Shown here: piece by piece, positions 44,265 through 55,970 of the stretch
Numbering within the stretch: the first letter of the stretch is position 1
How the letters are laid out: the number at the start of each line of letters is the position of its first letter
Source: Anastrepha obliqua
Lineage: Eukaryota > Arthropoda > Insecta > Diptera > Tephritidae
Reading direction: 5' to 3'
DNA length: 64,000 nt
NCBI RefSeq assembly: GCF_027943255.1
Contig: NC_072896.1
Span: 9,796,001-9,860,000, forward strand
The notes under the pieces: generated by a model
Told to the model about the DNA's origin: nothing
Seen by the model: the letters and a program-made list of their open reading frames with translations, nothing else
Databases searched by the model: none
Position numbers and translations under genes: made by a program

Positions 44265-44780
44265 GGAGAGGAGAGGGGAAAAGAAGAAGGGAAAAAACCA
44301 GACAGGTAGAAAAAAAGGAAGAAGGAGTTTTGGATTAGAGGATGACGACCAACAGTGCCGATTTACGTTCGTATTAAACGATTAAAGCTACTGATGAATT
44401 TCACCAGATGTGCGATATTTGGAAAACAAAAGTAGGAGCCCAGATGTCCAAACATTTGCCTGACGAGAGCAGGTCAGCTGAGATGATTCCACCTCGTCCT
44501 CCAGACAGGTAACAAGGATTTGATGCAATCCCAAGCCTCACCTCATGGACACCTAACGGACAGTGTCCGGTAATGATACCTACCAAATTCGAGAGCTGTG
44601 CCTTTGTTAGCCTTTCAAGTTCCATCGATCGCCCCCGATCTACCCGTGGCCTGAAAGAACTCGCGACTTTGCCATTTCGCGCACTAACTCAGCGCTTGCT
44701 GGATTGATGCGAGGCCCATGTTTCCAGGAGCAGATCACAGGTTTAACCAAGCCTAGCTCACAAATAAATTGGAATGGATT
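44265..44780 (-). mobile_element. LINE C-terminal fragment (pair with 57300-57790)
   Basis: Minus strand: ELERLTKAQLSNLVGIITGH, CPLGVHEVRLGIASNPCY, then 3' sequence with ATCTGGTGAAATTCATCAGTAG and a purine/pyrimidine-biased tail. The plus-strand copy at 57300-57790 has KLLRLTKLQLLNLMCILIGH, CPLGVHAALL and the same CATCTGGTGAAGATGATCAG. The family precedes a zinc-knuckle-like C-terminus in intact LINEs. Confidence 0.72.
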
Positions 44781-46739
44781 CTTTGTTGAGCTCTTTGTAG
44801 TTGAGCTCACTAAACTCTCTTTTACGATGGCAAGTTTCCAAAATTAGGTTCCACATTAACTACTTGAACAAACAAGGCTTATGGCTTAAGGCTTAAGGCT
44901 TACGCCAAGCAAGAAATTCTTTACGCTCAAGCTTGAAATTGTCGCCATACTTATAAAATAGTTAGTAAAAGTACTGCGGGCAAATATTATGAGCTTCTGT
45001 AGCTCCTCTAAACCTGCATCAGTTACACCTTCTTATGCTTCCACCCTCGGATCTTTCCTTGTCTCAAAACAAATATTTGATTTGCCTTAGCGAGTTGCTT
45101 CAAGGCAAGCGGCCTTCCACCTAATCGCCACCTTTTGAAATTTCAAAACAAAATAAAAAATAAAAAAAGTCGCATGCAATTAAAATCAGTCAGTTAACTC
45201 ATGAGAGCCGGCATCGTACAGCTTTTGTAATAAAATGCAGTTCACTTCATACAGAATTTAATAACATGCGAGTATGTCTTGAGAGTCTGCGTTAGGAGCA
45301 TTTTTTGATGATTGCACAGGCAACATTTTCAGCATGCAACGCTTGTCAGTTGGCTTTTGGCGTTTGTTGAATGGAAAAAATTTTCTGCTTTTTGCTCTGT
45401 TTCGGTTGTTTAATTGGAAGGTGTACACAGATGCATGTAAGTTTAAGTATTTCTGTGTGTATGTGAATGTAGATTTGCACGGGAGTGAATGTCTTTAACC
45501 ACTTGGTTGATCAGCTGACTCTCGACATCAGTCACAGGTGACTGTTAGCGGTACTTTAAGCTTGAGCCAAGCCGCATACCAAACCATGTCAATTAGAGAC
45601 TAAGAATTGACAATTTTTAGGTTAGCAATTGCATAAATTTCGATTGCGTTTTTTTCATGGAAGAGTCTAAGAAAAAATAAAAAGCCAAAAGTAACAAAAA
45701 ACAAAAAAAAAATTATTGTAAGTTCAGGCATTTAAGCTGAATGCAATATTTAACGATGGAGTATTAGAAAATCTGTAATTTTAGTTTTTAATTTGTTCTC
45801 ATAATCTACTTTTATTGCAATATCTCTTGCATATAGAGGGGCTTTCATCTCCTTAACTGCGAGACTTTAAGTATTTTTGAGTCTTCGAGTCCACTCAGCC
45901 ATTTTTAATATATACAGGAACTAACTTTTTCTTCCTGCCAGTGGCTTCAAAAACTTTCTCATCTGAGGGTCTGGAATATGTTTGGAAGAAATGACCTAGT
46001 CGACATTATCTGCCTTCCATGTAAATGGGTTCTTGAGGCTTATATGTATGTATATGTATAACAGATTATATTATGTGGTGGATCCTAAGCTTTACCCACT
46101 TAGAATCGTTTGCTAGAAAACAATTGCCGTCTTACATTTTCCTTCTCACAGTCAGCTAGCCAGCACCGATGGAAAGTTGTGAGCTTGAAATGCAGCGATG
46201 CGCTCATAGAATATTTCCGGACATACCGATGTGAATGAATAATACAGAATTTTCGACTACATTCCAATTTAAACTTGTTTCGTGTTTCAAGCCGAGATCA
46301 ATGCATCAGACACAGTGGCAAATAAGTGGCTGGTAAGTAAAACTCGCCTTCTTTCGAAGCAGTCAGTTCTCTAGAGGATTCTTGGGCATTCAACTCATGT
46401 CTCAAAATATGCCCAGGAATGCCAAAAATCTCTACAGAATCTGCGAAATTACACACAGAGATCTGTACTGAGTTCCGGAAAGGAGAACTCAGACGAATTC
46501 GAGGAAAGAATCGATACAAAGCTTTGGGAAGCCCGTCAAAGCATACACGCTTTTCTGGATCTTTTGTGTCCACAATTTGAGAAGAAAGCTGGATCACTAG
46601 CTTCATCTAGAACACTAACAGCAGTTGAACTAGTTTACATACTGAGGTTCGAAAAGTGGGGCATATAGCTTCCAACGGGGATAGGAGCGTGCGCAGCATT
46701 TGTGGCCGGGAAGAAGTAGAGTCGGGACTATGAACGCTA
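44781..46739. other. Mostly non-coding stretch
   Basis: 44790-46230 shows no gene. 46298-46606 contains overlapping frames on both strands (102 codons on minus) that could be transposon-derived but that I cannot assign. Confidence 0.4.
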
Positions 46740-47560
46740 GGCCACCACCACTGTCTCACTCGCGATCCTCTCTGTGTACGTTATAACCCTCTCTGCTTAT
46801 CAGAGAGAAACTAGCGGGCAGCTTTGTTTCTGGGACCGCAGCTATAGGGACTCCATGTCGGCTCATAAAGTCGACTATCTCGTCAATCTTCCTCGTTAGT
46901 CCATTGCAGTTAAATTGTAGGAGTCTAAAGCTCCTTGGGATGATAGTCGCTATTCGGAGAATGAGAGACGCATGGGGTCGTCTACGTTGGTCCTGCTTTG
47001 CACATTTGATTGATGTCAGATTCCAAAGGACTCTGGTCTGACACACGGAACAGACTGTGCGGGTTACTAAGAACTGCTGATTAGTCCTCGCACTGGGGTT
47101 GGACCGAAAAGTACCTAGCGGTTGGGGTATCAAGTTGGGGTAGTTGTGCTGCTCCTTGTGGTGAGCTCCTTGAAACCGTGAAGGTTCGGTTTGTGGTGCT
47201 GGTTGGTTGCGCCAAAAGGTTTATTGAGATGAACACTCTAGGGGATAATTGCGCTAGATGGCCATACCGCGTGGACCACTCCCTGTTCTTCTTAAGGTCC
47301 GAGCAGTTCTTGAGATAGCACCACCCATCACACTGACTGCATCTAACCAAAGTTGAGTTAGGGTGGAGCCGTTTAATGCAGACGCATCGGGTCTAGAGTT
47401 ATTGAGTCCAACTCTGAGAAGAAGTTTTCGGAGCAGCCTAGCTGCATAGAGCTGCTCCAGTGACAATAAACGTAGGGTGAAGTATGGTGCACTAGACAGT
47501 GCTAGTTTACTGGAGCGACAGCCCTTGGTCGGGAAAATTCGAGTCATTTCGGTAACGTAG
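46740..47560 (-). mobile_element. LINE 5' region: ORF1 tail/zinc motif and start of the APE endonuclease
   Basis: Minus strand, three overlapping frames. 47350-47081 encodes VRCSQCDGWCYLKNCSDLKK, a Cys-rich motif like the PHD/zinc segment of some LINE ORFs. 47133-46756 includes RLLQFNCNGLTRKIDEIVDF and GVPIAAVPETKLP, the start of an APE-type endonuclease (N-GL and Q/PETK blocks). In active endonucleases the second block reads QETK; here Gln is Pro. Truncated after the REDRE block. It is the only LINE piece in the window with a 5' part. Confidence 0.75.
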
Positions 47561-47671
47561 AATAGGCTGCCATAGGAACGAAAGCGATCAGTTCAGCGTG
47601 CTTTGTTGTGGCACTTCTTAGGCTTTAGCTGCACAAAGCTTCTTGTGTTGTCGTTAGTTTGGTCGTTCATA

Positions 47672-47729
47672 CTCGATCGCCCCTTGGCAGGCAACGGCAA
47701 AGCTCGGAATATATTTCTGTCATGAAAAA
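47672..47729 (+). repeat. tRNA-like SINE, copy 6 (short internal fragment)
   Basis: CGATCGCCCCTTGGCAGGCA, ACGGCAAAGCTCGGAATATA and TTTCTGTCATGAAAAAG match the middle of the SINE. Confidence 0.72.
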
Positions 47730-48045
47730 GAGCCGGTTAATGGTCTGTTATTTGGCACACCTTCTTAATTTTTACCACCATAGTTGCTCAGACGGCAACG
47801 AAGTCACATGGGAGGAAGTTGTGTCCATTTTTTTATACATATAACCAGGATAATCTCAGTTTTATCGTAAACAATCCACTGCCACAGCCTCTGTTACATC
47901 AACAAATCAATTTATTTTATCGTTTGAGTTACGTCAGCAAATCAGTTACGTCAGGAAATCAGATACGTCAGCAAATCAGCTGATTGCTTCAAAAACGCTA
48001 AGAGCCGATTAATGATCTGATGTTGGCCACAACTTCTGGATTCTC
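47730..48045 (+). repeat. Dispersed repeat flanked by ~35-bp direct repeats
   Basis: AGAGCCGGTTAATGGTCTGT...TTTGGCACACC at 47730-47764 returns as AGAGCCGATTAATGATCTGA...TTGGCCACAAC at 48001-48036. The interior shares order with 1660-1850 (CAGACGGCAACGAAGTCACA, a T run, GTTACGTC). No coding potential. Confidence 0.6.
47928..47978. repeat. Three tandem 17-bp units, each with ACGTCA
   Basis: GTTACGTCAGCAAATCA, GTTACGTCAGGAAATCA and GATACGTCAGCAAATCA follow without gaps. The related repeat at 1778-1795 has a single unit (GTTACGTCGGCAAATTA). Confidence 0.88.
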
Positions 48046-48154
48046 TCCACCATGCTAGGTATGGATGGTTGATTATAATTTATAATGGTAGAAGCGATCC
48101 AGCATTTTCTGCCATATAACTCATATGTACGGAACTCGTTTATATTGAAGAATC

Positions 48155-48440
48155 TACTCAACAACGCATGCAAAAAAGAAATTCTAAAAAATCAAAGCGA
48201 TTTTTACGCGGCTTCAAATTTACACTTTGTTGTACTAAAATTTAATAAGCTGTAAAACTGCATACTCTAAAGTTTTTTTTTAAATTATGATTCTAGAGTA
48301 TAACATATTAATTTTTTCAAATTTTTGTAAATTTTTGTGAAATTCATAAAAAATTTGGAGCTATGATTTATAAGGACTTTATTGTACAATAAAATGTATT
48401 TTTATAAAAAATTTAAGCGATAAAATTTAGGATGGTAAAT
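48155..48440 (+). repeat. AT-rich dispersed repeat, copy C
   Basis: TTCAAATTTACACTTTGTTG, TACTAAAATTTAATAAGCTG, TAAAACTGCATACTCTAAAG and ATTGTACAATAAAATGTA, colinear with copies A and B. Confidence 0.68.
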
Positions 48441-49894
48441 ATAGCAAATATCGTAAAAGAATGAAATGACCTAATTATGTGACCACAAGTGTAGCTTTAC
48501 CCATATTTCCCTCTAATGTTCAGTGCTACCTTTATTGTCTCTATGCGGTTTTGCGCGCAAAGTCCGATTGTTGGTAATTAAATAATTCACTCCATTTTTT
48601 ATCTACATACAATTTTTTTAATTTTTAAACTAACCAAATCCTATTCGAATTCCCCTTCTTTTGTGCAATTTTGAGCCCTCTGTGAAATAAGTTTCATCAT
48701 TAAAAACTTTGTTCAAAATAAAACGCTACTTTAAACATTTCCCAGGCATTCATCAAAATGAGTAACCAAATATGCACTACGACTGTGTGCAGCAGTGAGC
48801 CCTTATAAAATTCCATTACTGCACTTGGCTCTATGGTCAAGGTGTGTACGTCAACATTAAGCTGTTGGTAATCTGTCATTTATACCGCAGTCACGATGCA
48901 GTTTTAATTTTTTCACTCACTCACTCATTTTTACTTTTCCTGCATTTCATTGTGGCATTGCTGGAGTTTATGGATTTTCTGTTTTCTGGTACACCTTTTA
49001 TAAGGTAAGTTACAGTACTTGAAGCAAAATCACAAACAAAAGAAATTTATTCAAACCAAAAAAAAAATTAAAAAACAAATGCAATGGAAATGTTTTATAG
49101 CTATTAAAGCAAGTAATAAAGCGATAAAATTTTGTTACTGAGCTTTTCGCGTGTCTAATGCGAGATTGCAAGTTCACTCACTGTTGGCTGTTGCTGTCCC
49201 AGCATTGTGCGAGTAGATTGTCGCAATTGGAATGGCATTTGCAAGTTGCATTCGAAATTTTAGTTGCAAGTTGCAATGTGCGTATGAATTTGGGTGTGTA
49301 ATAACTAACATAAATACTTATGAGTGCATTTCAACAAAAAAATTCGAAAAATATATATTTTTATTTCAATATTTTTACACAGGTTTTTGAGCGCTCAACG
49401 CGTATGGGCAGTTTGCCGTGACAACTTTTGCCTTTGTTTATGCACTCTCGAGCTCACGTGCTTAGTATTGGTAGCAAGCAGAAGTTAACGATTACTCGCC
49501 TATGCGGGTTTTTATTGACCCACCTTTAGTTACCTAACAATGGTTGGAATTTTTTTCAAGAGGCGGTCTAATGATACGAGTAGCCGAGTTCGTGATCTGT
49601 ACGAAGCTTCCGAAAAAATAATTGATTTAATTGTGGCTTGGCATGGCACACAATTACAGGGTGTGGCATAATGAGAGAATGTCATAACACTATAAGAAGT
49701 GTATGAGTATGAAAGTGAAAGAAATTACAAAATGAAACAAACAAATAAAAATGAGCTTCAAGGCATCTATTGAATAAAATTAAAATAAAAAAATAAAAAT
49801 AAAACGCTAAAATTTCTTTTTTATCTTAACTCTTTCTTGGGTTTATCAAAAAAATGGCACGCATAAAAGAAGTTATCAAAAACTGTTAAGACAC
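48441..49894. other. Non-coding stretch
   Basis: Apparently unique AT-rich DNA; no recognised gene or repeat. Confidence 0.45.
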
Positions 49895-50310
49895 TGAACT
49901 TATGCGTCAGTGGATGGAGGATGCAGAGCAGGGGCCGACTAAGCAGTTTAACTTCTCTGCTAGAAAGGCAAAAAATAGGCTCCTAGAAATGGATGAAGAA
50001 GAGATACGAAATCCCACTGGATTCTATACGTCACACTGCAGTCTTCGTTATCATTTAATGAACTGGGAACAAGCGACTGCAGTTGCTGCATGTTACACGA
50101 TGAAACGCCACAGCACATCCTCTGCGAGTTAAGCGCCCTCACAAGGCGAAGACTCACTAAACTACTCTAGAAGACTTTAAATCCATTGGTCTTATGAAGT
50201 AAAAAGCTGGGGAAAGTGTCTAAATTCATTAGAACCTGTAATTAAAGGGTCGGGGTCAAGTGCAACAGACCACACTACAGTCCGAAGTGGACTATGGCTC
50301 AATAAAAATA
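49895..50310 (+). mobile_element. LINE 3' end fragment
   Basis: 49902-50130 encodes RQWMEDAEQGPTKQFNFSA then FYTSHCSLRYHLMN, and in the next frame CCMLHDETPQHILCELSALT RRRL (split), a LINE C-terminal tail. The 3' end has CAGACCACACTACAGTCCGA and GGCTCAATAAAAATAAACAA with an A-rich tail. Related to 38740-39010. Confidence 0.7.
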
Positions 50311-50344
50311 AACAAACAAACTTAAATATCTGGACGAAGTATAG

Positions 50345-51610
50345 ATTTATTTATTTTTAATGTTGCTCGCGCAACATCGAACTTTTCCAAGTAATCTTTG
50401 GCCAAACTTCTCCAAATAATCTTTGACCTCTGCTCCCTTGCGGGCTCCAGTCCAGTACAATTCTCGTGATGCTATCTGGTGGTTTTCTGCTTGATTTGCC
50501 ATAGAATGGGCTCCTCTTTCGTTGCCCTCCACAACCCGTTATTGCTGATGGTATTAAGCCAAAATACGAGTAGTGTATGGAGGCAATTGATGACAAAAGA
50601 TTGTAGCCTCTGTGTGATGGTGTTGGAGACCAGCCATATTACTCTTCCGTGAAAACAATACCGACTTCACACATGAGCTGAATATTCGCAGTATAGTGCG
50701 CCTGAAGATTTGTGAACTCGCCCCTACTGTATGTATTCACCCGAATGCCGCCTACGTCTTGTTTAGCTTGCAATTGACATCTTCATCTACTCCTCCGTCT
50801 GTCATGATAGTGCAGCCTCGACAACCATGTTGTTGTTCTTTTAGCAGTAATACAAGCCCTACCAGTGCAGTGTATATCACCGTTCGTCTTCGTCTAACTC
50901 ATCTAAAGGTAGGCCCAGGAGACATCCTATTTCGACAGGTGGTGGTTGGACTCCGATTACGGCATTCGGTGGTCGGGAGCTTAAGATGGTCTCCCGTTGA
51001 ATGTCATTTATTGACTGTGTGCTTATCACTCGTCAACCATTAAATGTCTTGCCTTATTGTGGTTGACTCTCATAGCTTTTGTCTTGGCGATGTTGACCTC
51101 CAGTCCGACAATGCGTGCCAGTGTGACTAGTCTGTCTGCCTTTGCTTGTATGTCAGTGAGTTTGTTAGAAAAAGACAAATGTCATCACCGAAGTCCGGTC
51201 TGCAAGATGTCTGGTGAAACTCCATACGATGACTTTTTTGTGCAGGGTTAATTGGCTCATAACGTCGAACAGAACGTTGCCGAAGAGAAGGGGTGACAGA
51301 GGACAACTTTGCCTTACGCCTGCGTAGGTGATGAATGGGTCGCTGATGATGCCGTTGTGAAGCATTGCCAGTTCGGAGTTCTGGTAAAGGGCTCTGATGA
51401 GGCGGATTATCTTAGCGGGAACTACCTTTCTACTCAACGCCAGCCTTATTAAGTCTCATCTGATTTTTGTCAAATGCCTCTTTAAATTCAACGAACAGCA
51501 TGTAAAATGGGAAGCGCAACTCCACTGATTGTTCTACTATGATTCGAAGAGTGTTGGCATAGTCAACACAGTTTCGGTGAGGGCGAAATTCAGCTTGTTC
51601 CATATATTTT
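50345..51610 (-). mobile_element. RTE-like LINE, 3' half with reverse transcriptase
   Basis: Minus strand from about 51600: EQAEFRPHRNCVDYANTLRI, VEQSVELRFPFYMLFVEFKE AFDK (split; catalytic Asp region, here VEF instead of VDF), KIIRLIRALYQNSELAMLHN, GVRQSCPLSPLLFGNVLFDV, then DFGDDICLF where most relatives have FADD, then LVTLARIVGLEVNIAKTKAM. The tail ENHQIASRELYWTGARKGAE matches 2250-2830. Several shifts and stops; 5' truncated before the endonuclease. Inactive. Confidence 0.85.
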
Positions 51611-53177
51611 ATTTTTAGTACATTTCGAGTTAGCTATAAAGTTTTTAGGTAACCTGCTTCGTGTGTTGTTGGAGATCTGAGTTTTCTAATAAACAATAAT
51701 ATCTGGTTGATAGTTCCGTGTGCAGATGTCCATGCAAGTGGAGAGAGGTTCTGGGCTCACTTTCTCCTAGGAAGTGGTGTTTTGTAAACGATTCAATCCA
51801 CTCATAACTGCCGACTTTGAAGAAATATCCTCTGAGTAAAAACCAAACACCCATTCGGGGGCGTGCTAAAGTGAGGAGTCGAACTTTGGTGAGGAAGCGC
51901 CGAAAAATTCAGCTCCAAGACGTAATAGGTGCTGAGCATCTATTCAGCGGTAAGTGCGGCGGTTTCTTTCTCCGCCATTATTAAATGAATTCTCTTCTAT
52001 AGCCGCCACTGTCAATGAAAGAATTTCTCTAAACCTAAATAAATATTTTGAAAATCTCTACTTTTAAACTAAAAAGTATGTGGCGTGATTCGCAAAAAAC
52101 ACAGCATAATTCATGCAGCAACTAGCATTATTACTTAGGCCACACTGCTGGCACACATTCCACATTCGCTGATTGCTGTATGCCACAAACCGCAACAATT
52201 AGTATGAGCAGCCACAAGGGTGAACAAATGCACACATATACGTACATAAATGTCTATATTTAGTGCATGTAGGTACTTACATATTTATTATAGTAAAATA
52301 CATAGTAACTAACTTAGTGTACTTCATGCATAGCTTAGTTGCCACGCTCAATGGAAATGCTGTAAAATTTTAAGAAGCAGAAGAAATCAGCTTTTTACTG
52401 CACCCACCCGCGCTGGCGGATTTGAAAATTTACTTTTTCGTTTCTTGTGTTTTTTTTTACTTTTCAATACTCCTTTTTTCTGCTTTTGCAACTCATTGCA
52501 GCAGTAAAAGCTTCACAGTAGACTGCCTCAGCTGCAACAATGTGACGGCTAAAGTCTCTTCGAAAATTTAGTAAACGCGAGCTGCCAGTGAGCCACTTTC
52601 GCAGAGTGGGGCTTGGCGCGTTTATGCGAGAGTTGGAAATGCAGACATTTATTTAATCTTTTTCTAGTATTTTCTTTTTTCTATTATTTATTTATTTATT
52701 TTAATTTTTTTTTTTTGTATTTTTTTTTTTTGCTTTTTACAGGCTTCAACGATTTCGAAAAAAAAGTGCACGTAAATATTTGAAAACGCTTGAAAAGCGT
52801 AACTGCTACAATTTGACGTGCTGCATTTAATTTCTATTCCTTATGTTAGTTTAAGTTTGTTGTTGTTGCTTGTTTTGTGCAGCTATGTGCAACCGTTAAA
52901 CATGCAACATTTACGTTATGCGAATATTTTCATTTCTATGTTTTTTCTGCTTCACTCAGGCGATAGTTTGAATGCAATTTTGAGCTAACATTTTTTTTCA
53001 GGAGTTTGCGTTTAATGAAAATTGAAAGTAATTAGTTGAAATGCATAGCTACGTAGACATGCATACTCGCATACATATGAATGTACTTATATAATTAAGC
53101 AATTGAACTGTAATTTTAGGAACAGAAAATTATTTGTTTTTGTTTTTCTTCTTATAAATACGAGTGTCGTTAGAAAA
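51611..53177. other. Non-coding stretch
   Basis: 51645-51900 may be older transposon DNA; 52000-53170 looks unique and T-rich (runs at 52700-52735). No gene recognised. Confidence 0.45.
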
Positions 53178-53185
53178 CTACTCAA

Positions 53186-53383
53186 TTATTTCCTTTTTGA
53201 TTTTTTGACAGAGCTTTCTTTCAGGCTTATAAACTTCGTCCAACGCTGTTCTAGTTTGTTGATTCCCGCCGAATAATTTGATTTGTCCAAGTCTGAAAAA
53301 CAGCCACTCGTTACTGCAATCATCTCCTCGTTTGAATAAAATCTTTTCCACGGCAACCTGTTCTTCAAATTCATCATGATCAT
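53186..53383 (-). pseudogene. Mariner transposase C-terminal relic
   Basis: Minus frame reads NRLPWKRFYSNEEMIAVTSG, CFSDLDKSNYSAGINKLEQR and WTKFISLKESSVKKSKRK. The pattern (F-x-DLDKSxYxxGIxKLExRWxKCIxLxGDYVEK) is the C-terminus of mariner transposases. No catalytic residues or terminal repeats remain. It is fused to LINE sequence on its left side in transcription direction. Confidence 0.65.
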
Positions 53384-53399
53384 ATTCTCCTAGAGTTCC

Positions 53400-53945
53400 A
53401 GTGTGGAACATAGGGCCACAACGAATTTCTTCCATTCGGGTCTGTTTTACGCCAATCTCTTAACTTCATTCCAGCTAAGCTGCATCGTGCAGGTTTCTGA
53501 GTCCTGCAGTCGGCTAAAGGTATTCGCTGGTCTTCCACGTCTGCGGGTTCCAGTTAGTGGCAGCTCTTGTTAAGCCGCCATTTCCTCTGCGTAGAACGAG
53601 GCCAATCCTTCCCCTTTATCGCAAAATTCGTGTGTCGTCAAATGTGTGACGACTCGCAAATTGCTTGCAGAGAGCCAAATGCTGCCTTAGCTTTGATTAT
53701 TCGGCTTTTGCTATCACCGCTCGAACCTCCAGAGACCGATATAACGCTGCCTAAATAGCATAAATATTGTACATCTTTAAAGGCGAGATAGAGCGGGATC
53801 CCCCACTCACACACGATGCATGAATGGTTCGCTCTGAAGCTCGCCTGTTCCTGTCTGAGTTCTGGTTGCAGCACCGCTGAAGGTCTTTTGTTTACGGCTC
53901 GTGCGATTATTTTTTTAACAACACTGAGCCCCGTCTTGAAATTGC
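53400..53945 (-). mobile_element. LINE (RTE-like) fragments, internally deleted
   Basis: 53638-53945 encodes FKTGLSVVKKIIARAVNKRP, LRQEQASFRANHSC, then after a deletion FKDVQYLCYLGSVISVSGGS and SRIIKAKAAFGSLQAI. These are separate RT and thumb blocks (xxQASFRxxHSC; FxYLGSxIS). 53400-53560 encodes TRRRGRPANTFSRLQDSE and NRPEWKKFVVALC, the LINE C-terminus. Relic. Confidence 0.7.
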
Positions 53946-54459
53946 CGAACAAATATTAGTTCGAGGGAGCCAACTCTGGAGCATAGGAAGGATGTGAAAC
54001 GAGTTAGAGGCCTACTTTCACTAATTTTGCAACCACAGCTTCTGAGGCCTGAGCTGGTGCGTTGTAGTGATGAAAAAGAAAAATCACTCGACTTCCTCAA
54101 TTGAAACGAGTCCTAAACACAAAGAAATATAGAAATAATAGAAAGAAAGAAATAGCTCGATCTGAATGAAACTTGATGTGTGTTTTTCCAAGAGATGCTT
54201 ATAACTAAACATAACCTCGATATGCGCCAGTAGTGCCGTCTCTCTGACTTTGCATGGACTTTTCAAATAGCCCTCGTGCACGCCTAACAGTAAGTTTTTA
54301 AATTTTATTATAAAGAAAAGCGTTCATGTATTACTGAGACTAACCCTTTACCCTTAAAGGGCATTTCATTTTTTATTTTTATTTATTTATTTTTTTATTT
54401 ACTTTTTTTCATTTTTTTTTCCTTTTTTTTATAAAAAATTAGTTCACACCCTGATAAAA
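53946..54459. other. Non-coding stretch
   Basis: T-rich block at 54367-54435. No gene recognised. Confidence 0.45.
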
Positions 54460-54700
54460 ACTATATAACTAAAAGTTATTCACTTTTCATAAAAATCAAA
54501 GAATTTTCATGAAAATTTTTAACTTTTTACTTAGAATTTTTACAAAAATTCAGGGCATGCAGTTTTATAGCTAATTCAATTTTTGTACAAGAAAGGGCAA
54601 TTTTTAAGTGGCTCAAAATTCGTATTGAATTTTTAATAATTTGTTTTTATTGACCGGCTAAGATTTTCTTCCTCATAAGGAGTGCTCAAAATATTTGTTT
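54460..54700 (-). repeat. AT-rich dispersed repeat, copy D
   Basis: Inverted relative to copies A-C. Reverse strand reads ATTAAAAATTCAATACGAAT, GAGCCACTTAAAAATTGCCC, TTAGCTATAAAACTGCATGC, CTGAATTTTTGTAAAAATTC. Confidence 0.62.
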
Positions 54701-55529
54701 ATAGAAAAAATGCGCAAGACTGCGCGCAAAAAAAAAAAAAATGTGTCAAAGCTCAATGCGAATTTTGAGCTACTTTAGTGGTTTTTAACGACTTTAGAAA
54801 TGGTTATATCTTATCACACGGAGGTATTAAAACATCTGAAGCCTTGAGTCTCTAGTTTTGAGAGTATTCGATGAACAAATTTTCCAAACAACTGGTATCA
54901 TGCAATTCTAAACCACTGCACAGAGTGGATAACTTGTTTATGTAGCTCCAATTTGCATATTTTTCTCGTCTTGTAAATCTCGATATGAATACCTCTCGCT
55001 GAGAGAAGGAACTTTGAAAGGAACATCGATATCTAATCAATAATTAAAAACTAGAAAAAAATTCTCTTCATGAATTATTTAAAAAAAAATTGTTTCCCAT
55101 CCTTCACAAACATTTTAAAAGCAAGAAAATCAGATTTTTGAGGGAGTTTTGGAAAACTAAGCGAAAAGACACCCACAAAAATTGTACGAAATTTAAACTT
55201 CACCCATTTCTTTGTTTCGATCAAAGTATTGAAAAAATATTAAAGAATAAGGGTTTTCATTTTTAGGCAATCATAATCGCTATCGAAATGAAATCAAAAA
55301 TGTTTTCTCAACTTTTTCCGCACTTTTATTACAAATGGTGCTCTTATGGTAAAGAAAAGAACTTTTTCCATGTTTAAAAAACTTTTTTTTTTGGATTAAC
55401 TTGCAAACAAAACAAAACATAATCGCCCATATTAGCGTGTCGACACATACACACACACACTTATATGTACACTCGGCCGTGAAACTCCACGTGCTCTGCT
55501 TTCGGCAACGTTACATGCAGTAGTTTAGT
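54701..55529. other. Non-coding stretch
   Basis: AT-rich; CACACACAC at 55449-55460. No gene recognised. Confidence 0.45.
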
Positions 55530-55970
55530 AGAAAAAAAGTCAAGTCCTTGGAGCCAAAAAGGCTTTTAGCCAGTTTATCATCGATGCAGTTTCCAGGAAT
55601 GTCTTTGCTTCCGGAGAACCAGACAACATTAGTGGTGCATCGCTTAGCCAGACTACCCTAAGCTAAGGGTATTATTGTACTGTATTGTATTATTGTACTG
55701 TAGAGATTTTATGAATGCTTGGCTGTCAGAGTAGATAAGTTGTGGTATCCTGAGTCCCCAACCCACAACACAGCATACGAGTATTTTATAGCACTAAGCT
55801 CAGCTTAAAAGACACTGCAGTGGCCACATAGCCGTAGGCCTATGCTCTCCACTTCTGAGTGAATGCCGCTGCCGTCCTTATTATTTAGTTTTGAGCCATC
55901 AATGAAGAAAATTTTCCCTAGCTCAAAGTCCTTATCGTTCATAATATCCATTGCTTTGGAATTTATTTCA
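55530..55970 (-). mobile_element. LINE RNase H domain fragment
   Basis: Minus strand in broken frames: MNDKDFELGKIFFIDGSKLN, RNase H first Asp block (DGSK); AELSAIKYSYAVL, the Glu block; and VVWFSGSKDIPGNCIDDKLA, the last block (usually WVPGHxxIxGNxxADxLA). Related to the RNase H at 58.3 and 62.3 kb. Inactive fragment. Confidence 0.72.

Noticed and set aside
46298..46606. 102-codon minus-strand frame considered as a Harbinger-type or RNase H fragment
   Set aside because: I could not match any conserved catalytic motif; left unassigned.
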